A DNA stretch of 8,873 nucleotides from Betaproteobacteria bacterium HGW-Betaproteobacteria-2 (GTDB taxonomy: Bacteria > Pseudomonadota > Gammaproteobacteria > Burkholderiales > Methylophilaceae), in contig PHCM01000046.1 in the NCBI GenBank assembly GCA_002842255.1, positions 1-8,873 of the forward strand. The letters run 5' to 3'. The notes below the pieces were generated by a model. It worked only from the letters and a program-made list of their open reading frames with translations. It was not told where the DNA came from and ran no database searches. The position numbers and the translations under genes are program-made. This document shows, piece by piece, positions 1 to 6,834 of the stretch; the first letter of the stretch is position 1; each line of letters starts with the position of its first letter.

Positions 1-1
1 G

Positions 2-58
2 CTGGCCTGTTTTGACCGGTTCGCGACGCTGGACCAGTGGTTGCGTGAACATGCCTGA
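2..58 (+). CDS. C-terminal end of an upstream gene, possibly a HAD-family hydrolase (partial)
   Basis: An open frame enters from the left edge and ends at TGA 56-58, giving an 18-residue tail (LACFDRFATLDQWLREHA). The tail is helical and amphipathic, and nothing catalytic is visible in it. It is taken as a real gene end because the ATG of the following Rieske gene lies inside it (8-base overlap, 51-58), a layout typical of translationally coupled operon genes. In many betaproteobacteria a HAD-IA phosphatase (Gph-like) precedes a Rieske protein and an S49 peptidase, and the sequence 'LDQWL' near the end suits such a protein. That identity is inference from context and recall, since 18 residues cannot prove it. 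Confidence 0.5.
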   Translation: MACFDRFATLDQWLREHA

Positions 59-404
59 AAATATACGCGTCATCTGTCGCAGCGAGGACGTGCAGGAAAG
101 GGCGCAAGGTTTGCGTTTTCAACTGCCTGAGCACGGTGAACGCGCCACCGGCTTTATCGTGCGCTACAATGGCAAGCTGCAGGCTTATGTAAATCGCTGT
201 GCGCATCTGCCGGTGGAACTGGATTGGAACGAGGGTGATTTTTTCAATGTCACCCGGGAATATTTGATCTGTGCCACACACGGAGCTCATTATCAGCCTG
301 AAACAGGCGAGTGTGTGATGGGGCCGTGCAAGGGCAGCGGCTTGCAGAAGATCGCGGTGCTGGAGCGCGACGGTGAAGTGTTGATACAACTGGATTCTAT
401 TTAA
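51..404 (+). CDS. Small Rieske [2Fe-2S] domain protein
   Basis: This 117-residue soluble protein is a single Rieske domain. The cluster-binding boxes are clear: C50-A-H52 and C74-A-T-H77, with 21 residues between the boxes, so two Cys and two His can hold a [2Fe-2S] cluster. A Gly-Pro-Cys segment (91-93) follows, the usual third loop near the cluster. There is no signal peptide or membrane segment, so it is a cytoplasmic ferredoxin-like electron carrier or a stand-alone subunit rather than a bc1-type Rieske protein. The ATG at 51 is preferred over an in-frame TTG at 12 because the longer form would overlap the upstream gene heavily and adds a non-Rieske-like leader. It overlaps the upstream gene by 8 bases and is followed 16 bases later by the S49 peptidase gene, so the three are probably co-transcribed. 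Its redox partner is unknown. Confidence 0.88.
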   Translation: MPENIRVICRSEDVQERAQGLRFQLPEHGERATGFIVRYNGKLQAYVNRCAHLPVELDWNEGDFFNVTREYLICATHGAHYQPETGECVMGPCKGSGLQKIAVLERDGEVLIQLDSI

Positions 405-420
405 TTAGGAATGTTTGAAC

Positions 421-1361
421 ATGGTGGATTATTCGAATAATGGCCCCGACTGGGAACGCAAGACCCTGGAAAAACTTGCCTTCGCGGCGGTAGACGAACA
501 GCGTCGTTCGCGCCGCTGGGGGTGTTTTTCAAGTCACTGACCTTTCTTTATCTGATTGTCTTGTTATTGATTGGTATGGACTGGATCGGCAAGGATGCCG
601 TCGCCAAGCTGAACCATACTGCACTGATCGACATCCAGGGCATTATCGGCGCCGGTGCCGATGTCGATGCCGAGTCGGTGGTTTCCAGTCTGCAGGCAGC
701 GTTCGAAAACAAGCGCACCAAGGGTCTGATTCTGCGTATCAACAGTCCGGGCGGTAGTCCGGTGCAGTCCGGCATCATCAATGACGAGATCAAGCGCCTG
801 CGTGCATTGCATCCGGAAGTGCCGGTTTATGCTGTGGTCGAGGATATCTGTGCCTCTGGCGGATATTACATTGCAGCGGCGGCAGATGAGATCTATGTCG
901 ACAAGGCCAGTATCGTGGGTTCGATCGGTGTGCTGATGGACGGTTTCGGTTTTACCGGAACGATGGAAAAGCTGGGCGTGGAACGCCGTTTGCTGACGGC
1001 CGGTGAAAACAAGGCGATTCTGGACCCATTCTCTCCGCCCAACGAACAACATCAGCAATTTGCACAGAACATGCTGGATGAAATTCATCAGCAGTTCATT
1101 GGCATCGTGCGTGAAGGTCGCGGTGAACGCCTGAAGGAAACACCGGAGACTTTTAGCGGACTTTTCTGGACCGGTGAGGCAAGTATCAAGATGGGTTTGG
1201 CTGATGGTTTGGGTAGTTCGGAATATGTCGCACGTGAAGTGATCAAGGAAGAACGCATTGTGGATTTCACTGTGCGTGAAGATTTTGCTTCGCGTTTTGC
1301 CAAGCGTCTGGGCGCTACGATGGCAAACCAGATTTCGCTGGGCAATTTGCGTCTGCAGTAA
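421..1361 (+). CDS. sppA: S49 family peptidase (SppA-like signal peptide peptidase), frame interrupted
   Basis: SppA-type proteases are inner-membrane serine proteases that degrade released signal peptides. The gene begins at ATG 421, with AGGA at 407-410 as ribosome site. The first frame reads MVDYSNNGPDWERK... to ...RRSRRWG, then runs into TGA at 538-540. The -1 frame, open from 522 to the stop at 1361, carries the rest: a membrane anchor (FLYLIVLLLIG), a substrate strand 'NSPGGS', the nucleophile in 'ASGGYY' and the general-base lysine in 'GENKAI'. Adding one base around 518-529 would restore a 313-residue protein, the normal size of short SppA proteins, with Ser146 and Lys198 as the Ser-Lys dyad. 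I therefore read it as one gene with a frameshift, either a sequencing error in a homopolymer or a genuine mutation. A start at GTG 522 would lose the cytoplasmic N-terminus and has no proper ribosome site. It is the last gene before the terminator at 1375-1411. Confidence 0.87.
518..529 (+). other. Frameshift site in the S49 peptidase gene
   Basis: A run of five G (518-522) is followed by TG and a run of five T (525-529). In the upstream frame the codons are TGG GGG TGT TTT TCA and lead to a stop at 538-540. One more G gives Arg-Arg-Trp-Gly-Val-Phe-Phe-Lys, and one more T gives Arg-Arg-Trp-Gly-Cys-Phe-Phe-Lys; both join smoothly to the downstream frame. The valine version looks more like the hydrophobic entry into the membrane segment of family members. 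No good slippery heptamer is seen, because re-pairing of the A-site codon would be poor, so programmed frameshifting is unlikely. Confidence 0.8.
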
Positions 1362-1374
1362 ACCCGTAGCAAAT

Positions 1375-1411
1375 AAAAAGCCCCGGTTGTTTTAGCAACC
1401 GGGGCTTTTTT
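1375..1411. terminator. Bidirectional rho-independent terminator
   Basis: A perfect 10-bp stem, GCCCCGGTTG (1380-1389) with CAACCGGGGC (1396-1405), closes a 6-base loop (TTTTAG). It is flanked by A5 at 1375-1379 and T6 at 1406-1411. The T run serves as the U-tract for the rightward peptidase operon and the A run as the U-tract for leftward transcripts. It lies 13 bases after the peptidase stop codon and 28 bases beyond the end of pgi, exactly between two convergent genes, so it can end transcription from both sides. Confidence 0.95.
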
Positions 1412-1439
1412 ATGGCTTGCGTTAATCAGCGTTCATTCG

Positions 1440-3086
1440 TTATTTGGAATGAATGTAATTGATCAGGCCGTTGGTCGAGCTGTCCAGTTCGGTCGCCGAA
1501 GTCTTTGCCAGCAGTTGCGGCAGGATGCCTTGCGCCAGCTGCTTGCCGAACTCCACGCCCCACTGGTCGAAGGAGTTGATGTGCCAGATGATGCCTTGGG
1601 TAAATATCTTGTGCTCATAGAGCGCAATCAGCTTGCCCAGGGTTCTCGGGGTCAGTTTATCGAACAGGATGCTGTTGGTCGGGCGGTTGCCGCCGAACAC
1701 ACGGTGCGGCAGCACGGTGCGGATCTCGTCGTCGCTGAGGCCCTGGGATTCCATTTCGTGCTTCACTTCCAGCGGGGTCTTGCCCTGCATCAGTGCCTTG
1801 GTCTGTGCCAGCATGTTGGCCAGCAGAATCTTGTGATGCTCGTCACCATTCTCGCCGACGGCATAATGGCTCTTGATCGGCATCAGGAAGTCGCACGGAA
1901 TCAGCTTGTTGCCCTGATGGATCAGTTGATAGAAAGCATGCTGGCCGTTGGTGCCGGCTTCACCCCAGACGATAGGGCCGCTGCTGTAGCTGATCTTCTT
2001 GCCTTCGCGGTCGACGAATTTGCCGTTGCTTTCCATATCGGCTTGCTGCAGGTAGGCAGTGAAGCGCGACAGGCCCTGGTCGTAAGGCAGGATGGCGTGT
2101 GTTTCGGTATTGAAGAAGTTGTTATACCAGGCACCGATCAGGCCCATGATTACCGGCATGTTCTGTTCCAGTGGCGTGGTGCGGAAATGGTTGTCCATTT
2201 CGTGACCGCCGGTCAGCATCTCCTCGAAGTTGTCCATGCCGATGTAGAGCGCGATGGACAGGCCGATGGCGGACCACAATGAATAGCGGCCGCCGACCCA
2301 GTCCCAGAATTCGAACATGTTGGCGGTATCGATACCAAAATCCTTGACCGCCTTGGCATTGGTGGAAAGTGCCACGAAGTGCATGGAGACATCTTCAGGC
2401 TTGCTCGCACGTTCCAGGAACCAGGCGCGCGCAGAGCGGGCATTGGTCATGGTTTCCTGTGTGGTGAAGGTCTTCGATGCCACGATGAAGAGGGTGGTTT
2501 CCGGATTGCAGACTTCCAGTGTCCTGGCCAGATGCGCGCCGTCGACGTTGGCGACGAAGTGTGCATTGATATCAGAGGCATAGGGCTTGAGTGCATTGCA
2601 GGCCATCAAGGGGCCGAGGTCGGAGCCACCGATGCCGATGTTGACGACATCGGTAATTTTCTTGCCGGTAAAACCTTTCCAGCCGCCATTGCGCACGCGT
2701 TCACTGAAATCGCGCATCTGTGCGAGTACGCGATTGACGTCGGGCATGACATCCTTGCCATCGACGTAGACCGGGGTGTTGCTGCGGTTGCGCAGGGCGG
2801 TATGCAATACGGCACGATGTTCGGAGAAATTGATTTTTTCGCCGGCGAACATCTTGTCGCGCATGCCTTCCAGATTCATGTCACGTGCCAGCTGGAACAG
2901 CAGGGAGAGCGTCTTGTCGGTGATGCGGTTCTTTGAATAGTCCAGCAGCATGTCGCCGACTTGCAACGAATATTTCTGGAAGCGTTCCGGTTCTTTATCA
3001 AACATATCCCGCATGTGCAGCGGGAAGATTTCTTTCTGATGTTCGGCTAGGGCTTGCCAGACAGGAAAATTGGTAGGGTTTGTCAT
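1440..3086 (-). CDS. pgi: Glucose-6-phosphate isomerase
   Basis: This enzyme interconverts glucose-6-phosphate and fructose-6-phosphate in the cytoplasm. The 548-residue product matches the length of the large Pgi family (about 549 in E. coli). The family signatures are present: the sugar-phosphate-binding 'GIGGSDLG' (151-158), 'WVGGRYS' (263-269), 'GTNGQHAF' (378-385) and '[10 protein letters not shown]' (506-515). The catalytic residues by correspondence with E. coli Pgi are Glu352 (in MESNGK), His383 and Lys515. The ATG at 3086 has no clear Shine-Dalgarno; its leader is AT-rich, which may favour unstructured initiation or coupling to the gene before it. The gene lies 54 bases downstream of glgB on the same strand, and I see no terminator between them, so a glgB-pgi operon is likely. 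In that position it would link fructose-6-phosphate from central carbon metabolism to the glucose phosphates used for glycogen. Confidence 0.97.
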   Translation of the reverse strand: MTNPTNFPVWQALAEHQKEIFPLHMRDMFDKEPERFQKYSLQVGDMLLDYSKNRITDKTLSLLFQLARDMNLEGMRDKMFAGEKINFSEHRAVLHTALRNRSNTPVYVDGKDVMPDVNRVLAQMRDFSERVRNGGWKGFTGKKITDVVNIGIGGSDLGPLMACNALKPYASDINAHFVANVDGAHLARTLEVCNPETTLFIVASKTFTTQETMTNARSARAWFLERASKPEDVSMHFVALSTNAKAVKDFGIDTANMFEFWDWVGGRYSLWSAIGLSIALYIGMDNFEEMLTGGHEMDNHFRTTPLEQNMPVIMGLIGAWYNNFFNTETHAILPYDQGLSRFTAYLQQADMESNGKFVDREGKKISYSSGPIVWGEAGTNGQHAFYQLIHQGNKLIPCDFLMPIKSHYAVGENGDEHHKILLANMLAQTKALMQGKTPLEVKHEMESQGLSDDEIRTVLPHRVFGGNRPTNSILFDKLTPRTLGKLIALYEHKIFTQGIIWHINSFDQWGVEFGKQLAQGILPQLLAKTSATELDSSTNGLINYIHSK

Positions 3087-3140
3087 TAGTGTGTGATTAT
3101 TTAATTGATTTTTTTAAGTGAATAAGATCCGAATCGGCCG

Positions 3141-5324
3141 TTATTTTAACTTAAAAATGACCCCGGCTAAAGGCGGCAAGGTCACAACAATGGATTGTGG
3201 ATGATGCATCCAGGGGGTCGGTTCGGTGTCGACGCCGGCGCCATTGCCCTGGTTGCTGCCAGAGTAACAGGCTGCATCACTGTTGAATATTTCCGCATAG
3301 TGTCCGGCTGCAGGCACCCCCAGTCGATAGGATTCGCGCAGGACCGGGGTGAAGTTCAGTATCACCAGTACAAAGCTGCCATCGCGGGCTTTGCGCATAT
3401 AGCTGATGACGGATTGGTCTGAGTCATAGCAATCGACCCATTCGAAACCTTGCGGCTCGAAGTCCAGCTCATAGAGTGCCTTGTCGTTGCGATACAGATG
3501 ATTCAGGTCCCTGGACACCAACTGCACGCCCTGGTGCCAATGGGTGTCGAGCAGATGCCAGTCCAGGCTGGCGTTGACGTTCCATTCACGACCCTGGCCG
3601 AATTCATTGCCCATAAAATTGAGCTTCTTGCCCGGCGTCGTCATCTGATAGGTCAGCAGCAGGCGCAGATTGGCGAATTTTTGCCAGGTGTCGCCCGGCA
3701 TTTTGTCCAGCAGGGAGCGTTTGCCATGCACGACCTCGTCATGCGAGAAGGGCAGCACGAAGTTCTCGCTGTAGGCATAGAGCTGGCCAAAGGTCAGTTT
3801 GTCGTGATGATAGCGGCGGTGAATCGGGTCTTCTGCAATGTAGCTCAGCGTGTCGTTCATCCAGCCCATGTTCCATTTCATGGAGAAACCCAGCCCGCCC
3901 AGATAGACCGGGCGCGAGATCATGGGCCAGGCGGTGGACTCCTCGGCGATGGTCAGTGCGCCGGGGAAATCCTCATGCGCCATGACGTTCAGCTGTTTGA
4001 GAAACTCGATGGCATCCAGGTTCTCGCGGCCGCCGTACTGGTTGGGCAGCCATTCGCCGTGCTTGCGTGCGTAATCCAGATAGAGCATGGAGGCGACAGC
4101 GTCGACACGCAGGCCGTCGATATGGAATTCGCTCATCCAGTAATAGGCATTGGCCAGGAGGAAATTGCGAACTTCATTGCGACCGTAATTGAAGACATAG
4201 GTGCCCCATTCCTGGTGTTCACCCAGGCGTGGATCTTCGTGTTCATAGAGTGCGGTGCCGTCGAAGCGGGCCAGTGCCCAGTCATCCTTGGGAAAGTGGC
4301 CGGGTACCCAATCGAGGATGACGCCGATATCGGCCTGATGGCAGGCATCGACAAAAAAGCGCAGGTCGTCCGGCGTGCCGAAACGGTTGGTGACGCCGAA
4401 ATAGCCGGTGGTCTGATAACCCCAGGATTCATTCAATGGATGTTCGGAGACTGGCAGCAATTCGATATGGGTATAGCCCATTTCCTTGACGTAAGGAATC
4501 AGTTCAGCCGCGAGTTCACGGTAATTGAGAAAGTAGCCCTGCGCATTGCGCTTCCATGAGCCGAGGTGCATTTCATAGAAATTGAAAGGCGTATGCAGCC
4601 AGTCGACGGTGGACCGCTTCTGTATCCACTCCTTGTCCTGCCAGGTGTGCTGTGTCAATGATGTGACCTTGGCAGCAGTGCCCGGTCTTTGCTCGAAGCT
4701 GAAACCGTAGGGGTCAGTCTTGACATGAATGTGGCCGCTGTCGCGATTGCGGATCTCGAACTTGTAGAGTTCGCCGACGCTCAGGCCGGGAATGAATATC
4801 TCCCAGATGCCGCTGGAACCGTGTACCCGCATCGGGTGGATACGACCGTCCCACTGGTTGAAGTTGCCGATAACGCTGACGCGCTCTGCATTGGGTGCCC
4901 AGACAGTAAAGCGAACCCCGTCGATTCCATGCTGGGCGATCAGGTGAGCGCCCATAGTCTGGTGCGCCTGCAGCAGGCGGCCTTGACCAAACAGGTATAC
5001 CTCGTCGCTGCTCAGGCTGGAAGGGAAAGTGTAGGGGTCGTGTTGTTCATGGCTGGAGCCATTGGCTTCAATGCGTAGCAGACAGGGCCTGACCAGCCCG
5101 TCTCCATGCCATTCGAACATGCCGTTGGCGTGCATGCGCGTGAGCGGGTCCCAGCCTTCAGCGGTTTTTAGCCAGACGCGCTCCGCATAAGGCAGGAAGG
5201 TTCGGAAGACTTGTTTGGTCGTTTCGCCCTTGGGTGCGTCATGCAGTCCAAGATAAGCGAAGGGATCGTGATGTCTGGCATCAAGAATGAGTTGCTGTTG
5301 GATGTCTTGCTTGGGCTTGGCCAA
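3141..5324 (-). CDS. glgB: 1,4-alpha-glucan (glycogen) branching enzyme, GH13
   Basis: GlgB cuts an alpha-1,4 chain and reattaches the piece through an alpha-1,6 bond, creating glycogen branches. The 727-residue protein has the full proteobacterial layout: an N-terminal beta-sandwich (about 10-105), a CBM48 module (about 125-215), the GH13 barrel (about 245-600) and a C-terminal beta domain ending in 'GVIFKLK'. The four GH13 motifs are visible: 'DWVPGHF' (338-344), 'GLRVDAV' with nucleophile Asp408, 'TIAEES' with acid/base Glu461, and 'FSHDEVVHG' with Asp529. These match E. coli D405, E458 and D526 with a constant offset of three. The start is TTG at 5324-5322, chosen because GAGAAG lies 4 bases upstream, no in-frame ATG is seen just upstream, and the N-terminus MAKPKQDIQ fits the family. 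It is transcribed divergently from glgC and precedes pgi. Confidence 0.97.
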   Translation of the reverse strand: MAKPKQDIQQQLILDARHHDPFAYLGLHDAPKGETTKQVFRTFLPYAERVWLKTAEGWDPLTRMHANGMFEWHGDGLVRPCLLRIEANGSSHEQHDPYTFPSSLSSDEVYLFGQGRLLQAHQTMGAHLIAQHGIDGVRFTVWAPNAERVSVIGNFNQWDGRIHPMRVHGSSGIWEIFIPGLSVGELYKFEIRNRDSGHIHVKTDPYGFSFEQRPGTAAKVTSLTQHTWQDKEWIQKRSTVDWLHTPFNFYEMHLGSWKRNAQGYFLNYRELAAELIPYVKEMGYTHIELLPVSEHPLNESWGYQTTGYFGVTNRFGTPDDLRFFVDACHQADIGVILDWVPGHFPKDDWALARFDGTALYEHEDPRLGEHQEWGTYVFNYGRNEVRNFLLANAYYWMSEFHIDGLRVDAVASMLYLDYARKHGEWLPNQYGGRENLDAIEFLKQLNVMAHEDFPGALTIAEESTAWPMISRPVYLGGLGFSMKWNMGWMNDTLSYIAEDPIHRRYHHDKLTFGQLYAYSENFVLPFSHDEVVHGKRSLLDKMPGDTWQKFANLRLLLTYQMTTPGKKLNFMGNEFGQGREWNVNASLDWHLLDTHWHQGVQLVSRDLNHLYRNDKALYELDFEPQGFEWVDCYDSDQSVISYMRKARDGSFVLVILNFTPVLRESYRLGVPAAGHYAEIFNSDAACYSGSNQGNGAGVDTEPTPWMHHPQSIVVTLPPLAGVIFKLK

Positions 5325-5328
5325 AGTT

Positions 5329-5337
5329 CTTCTCTTT
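5329..5337 (-). promoter_or_regulatory. Ribosome binding site that decides the TTG start of glgB
   Basis: On the minus strand the sequence AAAGAGAAG (5337 to 5329) ends four bases before the TTG codon. The purine-rich core AAAGAG or GAGAAG is a fair Shine-Dalgarno match at usable spacing, and no ATG or GTG in the glgB frame is seen nearby. This supports a TTG start, which usually means moderate translation. Confidence 0.6.
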
Positions 5338-5374
5338 AAATTTTTGATAATTTCCGGCTACCGCTCGATTCTAC

Positions 5375-5404
5375 TAGATTCTCGTCAAAAATCGCGCCTA
5401 TAAT
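5375..5404 (+). promoter_or_regulatory. Candidate sigma-70 promoter for glgC
   Basis: A perfect -10 hexamer TATAAT (5399-5404) is preceded, with an 18-base spacer, by TAGATT (5375-5380), which matches the TTGACA consensus at only three positions. A transcript would start near 5411 and carry a leader of about 85 bases before the glgC ATG. The weak -35 suggests either low basal activity or help from an activator. It is placed correctly for the glgC-GH57-GH57 operon. Confidence 0.6.
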
Positions 5405-5453
5405 GGCTTCAAGGACGTAGATAAAGGCGGAACAGCCTGTTACTGCGGCTTCT

Positions 5454-5467
5454 TTGGCGTTCGCCAA
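5454..5467. repeat. Perfect inverted repeat in the glgC leader
   Basis: TTGGCG-TT-CGCCAA is a perfect 6+6 palindrome with a two-base centre. It sits about 43 bases downstream of the expected transcription start and 29 bases before the glgC ATG. It could be an operator for a dimeric regulator, or a small RNA hairpin (five base pairs, four-base loop). It is too short and has no T-tract, so it is not a terminator. Its function is unproven. Confidence 0.5.
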
Positions 5468-5483
5468 TGCCAAACTATAAATC

Positions 5484-5490
5484 AGGAGAG
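5484..5490 (+). promoter_or_regulatory. Ribosome binding site that decides the glgC start
   Basis: AGGAGAG lies six bases upstream of the ATG at 5497. An in-frame ATG at 5467 has no such site and falls in the right arm of the inverted repeat. The site therefore selects 5497 as the true start. Confidence 0.85.
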
Positions 5491-5496
5491 TTCAAA

Positions 5497-6777
5497 ATGC
5501 AGCAGGATTTAACTTCTTCCCGTTTCATAAGCGCACTAACAAAAAACACGGTGGCCCTGATCCTTGCGGGTGGCAGAGGCAGCCGGCTGAAAGACCTGAC
5601 CAATTGGCGAGCCAAACCTGCAGTTCCGTTTGGCGGCAAGTTTCGCATTGTGGATTTTCCTCTTTCCAACTGCATCAATTCCGGTATCCGCCGCGTGGGC
5701 GTTGTTACCCAGTACAAATCGCATAGCCTGATCCAGCATATCCAGCGCGGCTGGGGCTTTCTGCGCGGCGAATTCAACGAGTTCGTCGAGCTGTTGCCGG
5801 CGCAGCAACGTATTGAAGAGGAGTGGTACAAGGGTACGGCCGACGCCGTATTCCAGAATCTCGATATTCTGCGCATGATGACGCCGGAGTATGTGCTGAT
5901 ACTGGCCGGTGACCATATCTACAAGATGGATTATGGTCAGATGCTGGCCGACCATGTCCGTAACAAGGCTGACATGACTATTGCCTGCATCAATGTGCCG
6001 ATCGAGGAAGCCAAGGCTTTCGGTGTGCTCAAGGTGGACGAGAATTCGCGCGTCGTTGATTTCAAGGAGAAATCCCCCAATCCCGATCCCTTGCCGGATG
6101 ATCCGACCCAGGCTTTCGCCAGTATGGGTATATATGTGTTCAATGCCTCGTTTTTGTACGAGCAGCTGATTCGCGATGCGGATGACCGCAATTCCACGCA
6201 CGATTTCGGGCACGACATCATCCCTTATATGATCAAAAAATACCGGGTCTATTCCCACAGATTCACCGACAGTTGCGTCGGTGCAGCCAATGGCAACTAC
6301 TACTGGCGCGATGTTGGTACGGTAGATGCTTACTGGGAAGCTAATATGGAACTGACCAAAGTGGTGCCCGAATTGAATCTTTATGATCATACCTGGCCGA
6401 TCTGGACGCATCAGGAACAATTGCCGCCGTGCAAGTTCGTATTCAATGATGAGGGGCGTTGCGGTGGCGCGACGGATTCGCTGGTTTCTGGCGGCTGCCT
6501 GATCAGTGGTACCAAGGTGCACAATTCCGTGCTGTTCTCGGATGTGCGTGTACACAGTTACAGCCAGATCGATGGTGCAGTCCTGCTGCCCAAGGTGGAA
6601 GTCGGACGCAATGTGGTGTTGAAGAACGTCATCGTAGACAAGGCGACCCGCATTCCGGAAGGCATGCAGATCGGTGTCAATCCGGAGGAGGACCGCAAGC
6701 GCTTCCATGTGTCGCCCAACGGTATCACTCTGGTGACCTCGGAAATGCTGGGGCAGGGAATACATTACGCACGATAG
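5497..6777 (+). CDS. glgC: Glucose-1-phosphate adenylyltransferase (ADP-glucose pyrophosphorylase)
   Basis: GlgC makes ADP-glucose and pyrophosphate from glucose-1-phosphate and ATP, the committed and normally allosteric step of bacterial glycogen synthesis. The protein has 426 residues, against 431 in E. coli. The N-terminal nucleotidyltransferase domain (about 17-290) has '[10 protein letters not shown]' (22-31), '[17 protein letters not shown]' (38-54), 'WYKGTADAV' (110-118), '[10 protein letters not shown]' (137-146) and '[11 protein letters not shown]' (270-280). By correspondence with E. coli, Lys40 is the activator (fructose-1,6-bisphosphate) site, Tyr111 contacts the adenine nucleotide, Asp139 is catalytic and Lys192 binds glucose-1-phosphate. 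The C-terminal part (about 320-426) is the left-handed beta-helix used for oligomerisation and regulation. ATG 5497 is chosen for its strong Shine-Dalgarno. It leads an operon with two GH57 genes and is divergent from glgB. Effector specificity cannot be settled from sequence. Confidence 0.97.
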   Translation: MQQDLTSSRFISALTKNTVALILAGGRGSRLKDLTNWRAKPAVPFGGKFRIVDFPLSNCINSGIRRVGVVTQYKSHSLIQHIQRGWGFLRGEFNEFVELLPAQQRIEEEWYKGTADAVFQNLDILRMMTPEYVLILAGDHIYKMDYGQMLADHVRNKADMTIACINVPIEEAKAFGVLKVDENSRVVDFKEKSPNPDPLPDDPTQAFASMGIYVFNASFLYEQLIRDADDRNSTHDFGHDIIPYMIKKYRVYSHRFTDSCVGAANGNYYWRDVGTVDAYWEANMELTKVVPELNLYDHTWPIWTHQEQLPPCKFVFNDEGRCGGATDSLVSGGCLISGTKVHNSVLFSDVRVHSYSQIDGAVLLPKVEVGRNVVLKNVIVDKATRIPEGMQIGVNPEEDRKRFHVSPNGITLVTSEMLGQGIHYAR

Positions 6778-6834
6778 TTGCAGCATGCGCCTCAGGGGGC
6801 ATCAACGGTTTTTTTGGAAATAAAGGTTTTACCA

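Larger units (their letters stand above)
5325..5496. promoter_or_regulatory. Divergent glgB/glgC intergenic control region
   Basis: These 172 bases separate the starts of glgB (leftward) and glgC (rightward), and must hold at least one promoter for each direction unless transcription enters from elsewhere. On the + strand there is a perfect TATAAT at 5399-5404. On the - strand TAGAAT (5373 to 5368) is a possible -10 for glgB, but I find no good -35 at proper spacing for it. The roughly 85-base glgC leader contains a perfect 6+6 inverted repeat at 5454-5467. The closeness of the candidate promoters would let one regulator act on both arms; that is inference. Confidence 0.7.

Noticed and set aside
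12..50. Upstream TTG start extending the Rieske protein by 13 residues
   Set aside because: The extension lies within the tail of the preceding gene and has no Rieske-like sequence. ATG 51 gives the expected N-terminus and a typical short gene overlap.
518..531. Programmed -1 ribosomal frameshifting in the S49 peptidase gene
   Set aside because: The candidate slip sites do not allow both P- and A-site tRNAs to re-pair well, and I saw no evident downstream stimulatory hairpin. A simple indel explains it better.
564..1088. Open frame of 174 codons on the - strand, opposite the S49 peptidase
   Set aside because: It is a shadow of a gene with clear S49 catalytic motifs on the other strand; no independent support.
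1449..2282. Open frame of 277 codons on the + strand, opposite pgi
   Set aside because: It mirrors pgi coding sequence, matches no known family and runs against the terminator and gene layout.
3450..4559. Long open frame of 369 codons on the + strand, opposite glgB
   Set aside because: It lies entirely antisense to glgB, whose conserved motifs and length are unambiguous. The predicted product has no recognisable domain and reads as a codon-bias shadow.
5467..5496. Alternative ATG adding 10 residues to GlgC
   Set aside because: It has no Shine-Dalgarno and lies on the arm of the inverted repeat, while ATG 5497 has AGGAGAG six bases upstream.
5536..6786. Open frame of 416 codons on the - strand covering almost all of glgC
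   Set aside because: It is antisense to a fully conserved glgC, with no recognisable motifs and a His/Ile/Arg-rich composition typical of reverse-complement shadows.
6778..6834. TTG start adding 19 residues to the first GH57 protein
   Set aside because: It immediately follows the glgC stop without a clear ribosome site. ATG 6835 has AAAGG at proper spacing and gives an N-terminus leading straight to the HMHQP motif.
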